Shown piece after piece: positions 21,603 through 31,567 of a stretch of DNA of 64,000 bases; position 1 is the stretch's first letter, and each line of letters begins with the position of its first letter. Both the position numbers and the translations under genes were made by a program. The notes under the pieces are model-generated. The model was not told the origin of the DNA. It did no database searches and saw only the letters and a program-made list of their open reading frames with translations. Source of the DNA: Dillenia suffruticosa (Eukaryota > Streptophyta > Magnoliopsida > Dilleniales > Dilleniaceae); the NCBI GenBank assembly GCA_033439265.1, contig JAVTVX010000001.1, positions 15,518,608-15,582,607 on the forward strand, given 5' to 3'.

Positions 21603-24600
21603 GGTGAGTTGTTTTGGAAGATTCCTTTCTCCCTCAGTGAATTTCTTTTACAATTAATGTTTCTACATGTTTTGAGCTAATGTCTCAAAGATACTTATCT
21701 ACTGGAGGATTTTTGTGTTTCAAGATTTCCGGGTTGTCAACACCTACTAGGATAGTGCATTAAAGCTGACATCAGGTCAGGAATATTTCACTGATTGTAG
21801 GTACATTTTACATTAGCATTGTGAAAAACTTGTGGGAGAATCAATATGAACAATTTTGTGTGTATTCACTTTCAGTAACTTGTGCCGTGCATGTTTTCTA
21901 TGATACATATCACTGTATGATCAACAGTCTGAGTCTCCATATAAGTTGATTGATTTACTCTAGTTATTATGTAAAGATGGTGATTTTGTTAATCATCCAG
22001 GGTACCAAGAGAAGATACTTGTCTATTTGTTCTATTCTTTTTTTTTTTTAGTACTGAAATATCTAATATGGGGATACTCTTAGATTTTAGTCCTTTCTGA
22101 GTTAAGAGATGTAACTAGGTTCACACTTATTTCCAATATTTACATGAAAAGATAACATTTACCCCCATGGTATTTTTTAGCTTGACGTATCTTTCTGTTT
22201 AACATATTTTTGCTCACACAAATAATTTTTTAAACAATATAAGTGCGAAATAGTTGTGCAATTCTTGTTTTCATCTTCCATGAACCTTGTAATCTGCAGT
22301 ATTTACATAACTGGTGCTTGTTTGACATTCTTAGCATTGCACATGCCTTTTATTTTGGTAAGGGCCCAAGTGATCAGTTTAGCTGTTTGATGATTGCTTT
22401 TTGTGCAATTCACTTTGTGGTTGAAAACTTCTCCATGGTTGGTCTAGCATGCTTAATATATTGGGAGTTTAACCTTATGTTCTTATTACCCAAAACAACA
22501 GCATCTCTTTACTTCACCTCGATTGGAACGTGTGCATTTTGTCGATATGGCTAACCTAAAACCTTTAGGGAAAGTTACTATCCTTTTTACAGCAGAATTT
22601 ACTAAATGCTTAGTAAATCTAAGGCAGTTGCATATGAAGAAAGAAATCTTTTGGATAAATTTGGAGAGTGTCACCAATCCATGCACCAGTAATAATACTA
22701 TGATACTGCTTAGATAGATATATCAATGAAGTTAATTTCCTAGCATCTCCATCATCCAAGTGAAAAAATTTTGGTGCATTTTTGGGATGCATATGATCAA
22801 ATTTTATATGCTATCACAAATTTGTTTGGTTTCTCAAATTCTCCTCGAGTTGTATAAAGCTTGGACACTCCAAAAGAGAAATTATGTCTATGTCCAACAC
22901 TGAATTGGAGATAAATCCTGAGTTATGCTTGCCACATGCATACCGGGCGTACCATGGAGTGTGCGTGTTTTATTTGTTATTCTTTTAATACCAGACACTT
23001 CTTTGACATTCATTACACTTTTGGGATGCCTTTTGAATATGACATATCAGGAATACACAAATTGTTTAAAATAGTTATATCCGAACTATATAAAGTGCGT
23101 ATTTGCTAAATCTGTAATACCCATTGGCAATACTAGCTAATATGTATGTTACTTTTTTGTAGTAATTTACAATAGTAGTTATATCTAAACCATACAAAAT
23201 GCTTATTTCCTAAATTTGTAGTACCTATAAGTGACACTGACATGAATTTTAGGTGTCTGTATAAGAATAATTTCTCAGGAGTTATGGCATATTTGTGTCC
23301 ATGCTTCACATCCAGAGTTACTTCTATACTAGGGAAACATTTTTAAAATTAGACCATTTAAATGTCTGTTGACACAGAAGTCAAAACTGCCCACAACAAA
23401 ATGATAGTGTTGCTCAAGATTGGAATCTTGTCAAATGGCTTTCTCTCTTGTTTATCGACTAAGAAAAGGGGGAGTCTTCTTGCATTTTAATCTCATAGTA
23501 ATTAATTTGTGAGATCTAATAAGACTCAAAATTCGGCACATAGTTTTATCAAATTAAAACAAGTTTAATTGTACATGTCATGGAATGTCTGCTTAAATCC
23601 CACATTGAAGGACACCAATAACTATTATTGTTTGTATTTTTTTTTTTGGGGGGGGGGGGGGGGAAGGGTTATCTCCTCCAATACTTGATAAATTCGTCCC
23701 CTCCTATTTAGCAGTAGAGGGGAGGGAGCTATTTAAATATTTTTGCTTTTCTTCTAAATGTGTACCCTTCCCCTTTCATTCACCTTCTAAACAAATGAAG
23801 TTGGTTTCTAAAGGATGATACACCGCCCCCCACCCCCCCCCCCCCCACCCCCAAAAAAAAAAAGGGAAAACATCCTTTAGCCGCTTGATGCAATCAGTCA
23901 AAGTTGGTTTTGAGAATAATTGTCTCTGATGCTTTGGCATTATGTTTTGCTGTAATAAGATTGTTTCCTAAAATATAGCGGTAGTGTACCTTCTGTCTGT
24001 TTCATATATGGATAGATATCTTCTTCTTTTGTCAAGTATAAAATATGCAGTTAATCCACCTATCTTTGTAATTTTTTTTTGGACAATTGACTCTATGGTA
24101 TCTAACCTGCATAATGAAATTATGTCATCAGCAATGGCTCTTGTGTCATTCTAAGTCTCAGTTTGTAATGGTATTCACAATGAATGTTGGATGCACCTGG
24201 GATTGATGACTAAATTGAATGTCATTCTGTCTCCTTTCATTCTTCACAATGAGCAGCAGCTTCGTGCACCCCCCCCCCCCCCACCCAAAAAAAAGAGTTG
24301 GATTATAAGTGGGTCATTTTTCATCAGTGGCAGTGTACCCCTGCCCTTGTCCAGGATAGCTTTTGTCACATCTCAATCCTTCACCTTCAAGTCTTCCCCT
24401 GGTGCCTAAGTAAAGACTTGTGGCCAGTTGTCTAACTGGAGAGTCTGGCGTGTTGAACTCAGCCTTGCAGATTCTAGGTTCCTTGTCTGGTCGGGTAAGA
24501 TTTTGAAGGAGTGAGTCCCGATGTTATGGAACTTATCTCCTCCTAACATGCTTCTCGTCATAAATGCCCGTTTAACTAGTTTTGATGAAAATTTAAATAA

Positions 24601-25050
24601 CTCTTCAATCCTGTAATTCTGCTGACTAAAATAATGAAAAAACTCAGAATCATTTTTAGTTCTAGTTACTTCTTATGAACCTAAAATAATTACTCATTTA
24701 TTCATTTGAATTTATTATTATTATTATTATTTGTAATTTGGAACATTTGGAGGACATGCCAAATGCGCTTTCAAACAAGTTTTATATACACAAAATGATG
24801 AAAAAGAAAAGACCAGACAATTAAATTATCCCACGTTAACATCACAAGACTACCTTACCTTAATTTACACAGATGAGAAGACTCCAAACGAGAGACTAAA
24901 ACCCACCTACTAACTGACAAAAAAGAACTAAAACACCCTATGAACACAACAAATTGAAGGATGAAAACAACAAAACAACGTTTCTATCATACACACCGTT
25001 GTTTTGTTTTTATTTGATTACATTTCTTTGGTTCACTTCAAAGTTGTCAC
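21603..25050. other. Probable 3' UTR/intron of SURF6, then intergenic
   Basis: A strong donor 'gtgagttg' directly follows the SURF6 stop, and a possible acceptor 'gtgtttcaag' ends near 21724. The following 2-3 kb are T-rich like plant introns or transcribed flank. Open frames at 22.2-22.7 kb and 24.2-24.4 kb show no domain. There is a roughly 110-bp imperfect direct duplication at about 23064-23240. G/C homopolymers occur at 23648-23663, 23826-23847 and 24269-24284. No gene seen. Confidence 0.45.
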
Positions 25051-25885
25051 TCAAACGACCCTAGTCGTCGCCGGTGCTGCCTCGCTTTTGCCGGTGGGAT
25101 CTCCCATTGCATAGTCGGTGTTCCGATAGCCCGGACCATATTTGCTGCTGAATATACCCGCATGAAGCAACAAAATGTACAAAAATTGGGTGACAGTAAG
25201 GATAATGATGAAAGCCTCCAGCACTTTCAACCTCCATCCTCTGTGCCCTCCTATGTCTATCTCCTTCCAGGCAAACCTGTTGGGGGAAAGGTAAAATTAT
25301 TTAAAACAATGTGTTATTGATTTATAGTAATTAAGGGGTTGTTCTTGGTATTTACCCGAATGCGAGGGCTGTCAACGCCCAAGCAACTAGTGCTGATGAT
25401 CCCGCTGCAGCTAGACTATCGCTCCTCCATGCTCTGATATGGTTGGCACCGGATAGTTTTGATGCCGCACCTACTACACCCGCTAAGAGTGCGAAAATCA
25501 GAAAGAAGAAGGTTGCAGGATTTCCTCCTAGACCTGAGAGAGAGAGAGAGAGAGAGAGAGAGAATCCGTTAATGACATATGACATTCTATTGAAGAGTAC
25601 TCTTATCTACCAATCCATGTCTATTGACACACCAATCCATGTCTATTGACACAAGCCATTCAAACTCGCGTAGATTGCGAGTGGCACTTCCTCATGGGTC
25701 ACGACATTCAAGCTAGGGAAAGCGGAAAAAGTTGAGAGAGAGAGAGAGAGTATACCAGGGTGGTTAGCTTGTCCATTTATATATTTATTGACCGACCAAC
25801 TAGCGAAGCCAAGGACAACGATGTACATGGCAAAGTTGAGAAACAACAATGGCCCTGCTAAATTCCTACCTACTGTTTGAGCCAT
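25051..25885 (-). CDS. AWPM-19-like four-helix plasma-membrane protein, 3 exons
   Basis: Exons by GT-AG junctions are 25885-25756, 25533-25356 and 25276-25051, giving 177 residues. Residues 1-45 read MAQTVGRNLAGPLLFLNF... with the first membrane segment and the conserved NHPG; exon 2 begins GLGGNPATFFFLIF (second segment) and continues with 'SKLSGANHIRAWR' and 'SDSLAAAGSSALVAWALTALAFG' (third). Exon 3 has 'KEIDIGGHRGWRLKVLEAF' and a fourth segment, then a polar tail. This is the PM19/AWPM-19 family. Members are known to be ABA- and stress-induced plasma-membrane proteins, and rice OsPM1 is reported as an ABA importer; that role here is inference. Intron 1 (222 bp) holds a 22-bp direct duplication at about 25608-25651 and a CT run at its acceptor. 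Confidence 0.95.
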
Positions 25886-26064
25886 CTCTTCTGAGCTTTT
25901 TCTTCTTTGCCTTCCAAGACTTAGAAAGCAAATACACCCAAAACTTCTCCCTCAAATTGGGGGGGCGGGGGGAGAGAGAGAGAGAGACTTGGTTTTTCGA
26001 GCAACTTCTCTAGCTTGCGCTAGCTTTAGCCCTTAGTTAAGTAGGGAAGAGAATGTTGGTGGAA

Positions 26065-26102
26065 CTATATAGAGGTGGCTTAAGCTTTATGTAATACGTG
26101 TC
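26065..26102 (-). promoter_or_regulatory. TATA box and ABRE-like site upstream of the AWPM-19 gene
   Basis: 'ctatatag' at 26065-26072 lies about 180 bases upstream of the start codon and fits a TATA box on the minus strand. 'acgtgtc' at 26096-26102 (given as + strand) matches the ABRE core recognised by bZIP factors in ABA response, in the expected place for an ABA-inducible family. A GA/G run lies in the leader at about 25960-25987. These are sequence matches only. Confidence 0.45.
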
Positions 26103-26175
26103 AATCCGCTTTTCTTTTGGATGTACAGCTGGTAGGACACTCGTCATTTTTCTTTCTTCCCTTTCCCGTTAAAAA

Positions 26176-26186
26176 TGTAGCACACC

Positions 26187-26218
<32 letters not shown>

Positions 26219-26220
26219 TA
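26176..26220. repeat. Poly-C plus (CT)n tract
   Basis: About 14 C residues followed by a (ct)n run, ending near 26219. It lies upstream of the AWPM-19 gene. Confidence 0.9.
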
Positions 26221-26239
26221 TCTGCATTATCCAATAGCC

Positions 26240-26560
26240 GAGGGGGGATCAAGATTGGTCTTCTCCAGAACAATCATTTCTTGATAGTAAATACCACGCA
26301 AAGTAACAATCTATGGGCTTAACAAACTATGGGCTTTCTTTTTGTGGATTTTAAATGTAGTCAATCAGTGAGCGACGCATGGTTAATTCGCATCGAGAGA
26401 TGCCTCTTTATCCAAAGTGGGGAGGATCAAGATTGGTTTTCTCGGAAATAATCATTTCTTGATGGTAAATAGCCCCACGCAAGGTAACAAACCATGGGCC
26501 TTTCGTTTTTTGTGCATCTTATGGGCCTTTCTGTGAGCGACGCATGGTTAATTTTCTTTT
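26240..26560. repeat. Tandem duplication of about 180 bp, two copies
   Basis: Both copies contain 'ggatcaagattggt', 'aatcatttcttgat', 'ccacgcaa', 'aacaa(t/a)c(t/c)atgggc' and 'gtgagcgacgcatggttaatt' in order. Copy 1 is about 26245-26385 and copy 2 about 26425-26553. It lies upstream of the AWPM-19 gene, and no coding potential is seen. Confidence 0.8.
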
Positions 26561-27840
26561 GTTTTCGTTTTTTTCTTATTATACAATTATTATTGAGATC
26601 ACTGGATTAGAAGAAAAAAATTTATATCACTAAATTATTCATTTAAAAACTTAATTTGTCTGTGTATAACATCAAAGTTGTCCTTAAAAAGACAGTTTAA
26701 TGATCATAATATTTCTCTCTTAATTTGATCTCATATTTGAATATCTGTATAATTAAAAATATATATATATATATCAAAGTTTTAATCATTTATTATTTAT
26801 GCCCTCTTTGTTTAGTAGTTAAATTATTGATTGATTCGCTAAATTAATTAATGTTGATATAAAAGTTTTTGATATTTTTATATTTAATAAATTATTTATT
26901 AATTAAAAAGAAAGGGATATCATAGAGAAGCTTCATGGGCATATGAATGGGCATCGGATTCCCAAGGATATCACTGTTGTTAGGATTGGCTCTATGAAAT
27001 ATACTTTTGTTTAAAATTTATATTTTTGAATACGGTTAATGTGTAAAGACTTTTTTCGCCTCAGACTTTTAGGTAATACCCGCCCAACCATCGAGGGGAT
27101 GCGAATAAGAACTTGTCAACTAGGTGGGTCCCACCAAGATTCGATGTTTATCGAGTTTGGGGCGGGGCGGGGCGGGGCGGGGCGAGGCAGAGCCGAGAAA
27201 CGGATATTTTTAATTATTTGTAAATGGGCATATTTTCGGAGAAAAAACATTTAAATTATTTTTAATTATTTAAAAATTAATATTTAAGGAGAAAATAATA
27301 TTTAAAATTATTTTTCTTAAAATTTTAAAATGTAAGTTTTAAAAAAAAATCAAAAATAGAATACTAATATTAGAAAGTGTGATACTAATTATTACTATTA
27401 TTTTAAAATTATTTATATTAATTGAGAATAATCATTGGATTCGATTCATTTCGATTCAATCGGATTGACTCAGGTTAAATCCGATGGGCATCATCCGGTG
27501 TCAATTCAATACGTGTTGTTAGGTGGTTGGAAGCTAATTAATCAATGGTTTCCTCTGTCCAAATAAAATAAAATCCAATATGAGAGGACAATGAAACAAA
27601 TTTTAGAAAGTCATTTTGGCTATTCAGTCTTTCTTGCATAACAAGTTGTTTCAATATTTTCAATTCTTGAATAATGGGAACTTTAATTATTCTTTTAAGT
27701 AATTATTGTTTGACATAAGAATTATATTTTTTTCTGTTAATTAAAAAAACACTACAAGCGAAGATGGGATATTATTTTAATTTATTAAGAATTTATAAAA
27801 ATAAGAAATACTTTTTTATGTATGATTTGAGGGAGAATGA
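26560..27840. other. AT-rich intergenic with one G-rich motif
   Basis: No gene is visible. The only striking sequence is five runs of GGGG separated by single C residues at 27159-27182, a strong G-quadruplex-type motif on + . Confidence 0.5.
27159..27182 (+). repeat. Five GGGG runs, G-quadruplex-type motif
   Basis: The unit ggggc occurs in perfect tandem with one-base loops, followed by 'gaggc'. Five G4 runs with single-base loops meet the usual definition of a very stable quadruplex-forming sequence. No gene is recognised immediately downstream. Confidence 0.85.
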
Positions 27841-28150
27841 ACCGGGAATATGCCGGAGAGAGCACGTGAGAAGAAAATGATGTGGCGTCATATTCTCTAC
27901 CGCGGAGTGCACCGAGATGGACCAGTTTCGACGTCAACTGTCAACTGATCCGCCAATCAGTTTCCCATCTTGAGATCTCTGATCTTTTACGTAGCAACAT
28001 CGGAAGCGTATGGTGAAGCCGACGCTTGTAGATCCTGACCGGAGCAACATGTGTAAAGTGAAACTGAACTCTTACATTATTCAAGGGACGAAAATGCCCT
28101 TTACAGCTCCCATCCAATGGTGTCTCGCCACGTTGCAACACAATTTTTTT
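27840..28150. other. Isolated promoter-like or relic island
   Basis: A clearly less AT-rich island in an AT-rich background. It contains a palindromic G-box 'cacgtg' at 27863-27868, 'gacgtc' at 27930-27935, and 'ggcgtcat' near 27885. There is no convincing coding frame on either strand; frames on both strands are short and without motifs. It could be an orphan promoter, a conserved non-coding segment or a gene remnant. Confidence 0.3.
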
Positions 28151-28199
28151 TTTTTTTACCTTATTTTTGAGCCCCCTCAAGAAACAAATTTATGAAGTG

Positions 28200-31100
28200 T
28201 TTTAATTTAAACTAGACAATAGGTTTACCGGGGTATTCACTATTATAAAAAATAATTATTATTTTATATTAATAAAAATTGAGTTTACCCTTAAATTTTC
28301 ATTCGAAACGGCTTGCATTTGAACAACTTGTATTTAATTTTTAAATTAAAATGCATAATGAATTTATGATTTGATTAGTTCTAAAATGGGAGAAAAATTT
28401 TGAGACACGAATTTGTAACCTAAAATCATATTAAGATTTATATTTCATATAATTTTATTATAAAAATTATTTAATTAGTCGTTACGGGTATAAAATTACT
28501 TTTGTTTCGAATTTGTTGCCTAAATTTATTGAATTATCATTGAAAAAAGATAATATTATTTGTAATGGAATTATTATTTTTTATTTAATAAGAGAATTTT
28601 GAATTTAAATTTATATAAATTAATAATTTTCTCATTTAAAAATTATTGATCTTACCAATTGTAAGCAAGAAGTTTGAATTTAAAATTATATAAATAAATA
28701 ATTTTTTTCAATATAATTATTATTATGTAAATTGATAATTTTTTCGAACGAACTTGAATACCAATTTGTCCGAATAAAACAAATAATACTTACGGCAACA
28801 GAGAGTTTGACATTTTTCAAAAATCAAAATAAAAAAAAAAAAGAAAAATCACTAATGGAACCAAAACAGGGATTGTTTCTCCCTCTTTCTTTTCTTTCTT
28901 TCCCGGTTTTTCTCAATCTTTCCCTCAATCGTGCGTGAACAGGTTCATTTTCTTCCCCACTTCCTTCGCCACTCACTCTCTTCCTCTGTCTCCCCTTTTA
29001 GACTCTTGCTCCCTCTTCTTAAGGGTGGTGTGCCTTGATTGCTTGCCACCACACCGTATTCATAATCTTGATCTTGCATAGAGAGGATGAATTGAAGGTT
29101 AAAATCAATCAATCCATGTGTTTGAACCAATCCTACAAGTGTCAAACTTCTTTATCGGCTTCATCAATTCTTAATTTGTTTACTGTTTCCGGCGAGAGTT
29201 TCCTCAGTGGTTCAAGCAATGGTTGTTTAGTGATCCAAGCAAGCCAGAATAATGATGATGGAAGTCATGTCATCTGATCAACGGGAGATGACATTTGTAA
29301 GGTTATTAATTTTTAATCGGTGCATCAAATCGATGGCTAAAATTAAAATATAATTTTAAAAAAAAATTATCAGTCAAAATAATTTTATATTTTTAAAATA
29401 ATTTGTCCAAATCAAGATTTTTAGAATTTTAAAAAATTAGTTGTTAGGGTTTTGTTAAAACTTTTTTTAAAAAATAATTTTTCAGAATTGATACTAATAT
29501 ATATATGTATGTATGTATGTTTGTTTGATTGTTTAAAGTCATCAATTTCAAAATTTTCTAAATCCCTAAAATTGATTTTCTGATTTTTTTTTAAAAAATT
29601 AGGATTAGAATTATCACAATTATTATGAGTGAAATTTCATTATTATATTATCCATACATAATCCAAAAAATTTTAGCTAAAGAAACTCAACTTGGCAATT
29701 TATATCATAAATATTAGGGGTGATTAAATATATAATAATAAAGTTTTTATATGATAAACTACCGAATAAATTGTAACCCTTAGTCCATACTCAGGAGAGT
29801 CGACTCCTAAATTAGATCTCATGATTGATTGAATTGGATTAATCAGATTTTTAAATATCGATGATCAAATTTAAAAAAAACCAATGAGACAATTCCAAAA
29901 ATAATAATTTTATTTAATAGGATAATAATATTATATATAATCACCAAATAAATTACATAACACGAGTCAACCTTTTACCAAAGAAAACTTCCGGAGACAA
30001 CACCACCACATCATTCCTACTTGTAATCTTTCCCTATGAAATGGTTTATGGGTTGCTCAACCTATACTCCATATGTTTAGTGAGATATTTTATATATTAA
30101 GTAACTTAGAACACACTAAATATAATTATGAAAAAATTGAATACTTTCATACTTTTTGCACCATAACTAGCAATATATTCAGACATTTCGTGATTTTTAG
30201 GTATATAAACGTTACGTTAGATGTTTTCTAACATAATTAAAATTTAATTACTACAAAGTACTATCAAGAATTATTAATAACATTTTATTAGCAAAATGTT
30301 TGTGCCCCGATTCACTCCAATGTGGGAATCAACTTGGTATTTCGAAACCAAATTTCATAAAACTAATTCTTGCTTTTAAGAGATAATCGGTAATTTTAAT
30401 TCGATTTTTGATTCTGATTTTAAACATTTCCTCGAGAGGTTCAAGAGGTAATAAATACTTTTAATTCAATTTTTTATTCTAATTTTAAATATTTTCCCGA
30501 CAGATTCAAGAGGTAATGGATAATTTTGAACACCTCCCCCCACATATATGTTTTAATGTTTAAAATCAAAATTTATTTGAATTCAAAAATAAGATATTTG
30601 TTAATTATCCATTACCTCTTAAATATTTATTTATTTATTTATTTTATATTATAATATTTTTTAATTAAGATAAATTTTTTAACAAAAAATATATCAATTA
30701 TTTACACTAAATTAACATTTTCTTATGAAAGTTTTGAAATTATTATTATTTTACTAATTAGAGATGGCGGAAAGATGCATATTTGACCACATTTATCACT
30801 TTTGTCTTTTCTAAAACCACCGTAGTTGAGACGATTAATAATTTATAAAATATTTTTTGATTTTGTATTGAATAAAATAAAAAATAAAAAATAAAAAATT
30901 AGTAAAAAAAATAGATAGAAAATAAATTTAACAGACAGGGGGGGGGAAGCAATTTCAACTAAGAATTTCTATTTTCTTACTTTTTGTCAAATTTCATAAA
31001 TTCTTTTTTTATATAACTGAGATGATAAACTGAATTTAGTTTTCAAATTTTAATATATTTTCAATAAAATACTTATGAAATTATGTAAAAGGAAGTACAA
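28200..31100. other. AT-rich intergenic, no gene seen
   Basis: Mostly AT-rich. A moderately complex patch at about 28860-29280 has short frames on both strands without recognisable domains. At 30390-30520 a roughly 70-bp imperfect tandem repeat contains 'ttcaagaggtaat'. About 100 bases on, 'ccattacctctt' (about 30609) forms an inverted copy, so the two could pair. (GTAT)n at about 29505-29521. Confidence 0.45.
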
Positions 31101-31112
31101 CGACACTGTGAA

Positions 31113-31158
31113 TGGAGAGAGAGAGAGAAAGAGAGAGAGAAGAGAGAGAAGATAGAGA

Positions 31159-31202
<44 letters not shown>
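31113..31202 (+). repeat. (GA)n tract in the SUVH promoter
   Basis: About 90 bases of nearly pure GA repeats lie about 370-460 bases upstream of the SUVH start codon. GAGA-repeat tracts are known binding sites for plant BPC/BBR proteins, which can recruit Polycomb; whether it matters here is inference. A second, CT-rich tract lies just upstream of the start at about 31516-31556. Confidence 0.85.
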
Positions 31203-31204
<2 letters not shown>

Positions 31205-31567
31205 ATATCAGAAAAGGGTGATGTACTTTATCTTAAAAGCTTGTGAAGACAAACCGCTTCCAACGTCCACATCTCATCTTAAACACACTCTCCACTCTAC
31301 CCCTCACTTCCATTTTAGCTTTAACCTCACCTCAACCCCCGCAATTCCTAATCAAATTCCACCGTCAGGGGCATTTTGGTCATCCTAATCTCACATTTTT
31401 ACCTCTCTCTCTTCATCTCGGGTTGAAACAAAAAGCTCCCCGATTTCTGCTCCTTTCCGCCATGAAAATCAAAACTTCTTCAAAACTCCAAACAAAACCC
31501 TAATACCCTAACCGGTCTCTCCCTCCCCCTCTCTCTCTCTCTAAAACCCTCTCTCTAGAATTTAAAA

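Noticed and set aside
24400-24520. tRNA-like segment with 'gattctaggttcc' resembling a B-box
   Set aside because: No matching A-box at the right distance, no cloverleaf pairing, no flanking duplication and no tail.
28732-29277. Cluster of short frames on both strands suggesting a small gene
   Set aside because: The frames overlap each other on opposite strands, share no codon pattern or motif, and no consistent exon set could be built.
31243-31503. 86-codon upstream frame before the SUVH start
   Set aside because: Pro/Leu/Thr-rich reading of a pyrimidine-rich leader without known motif. The transcription start is unknown, so an upstream ORF role cannot be claimed.
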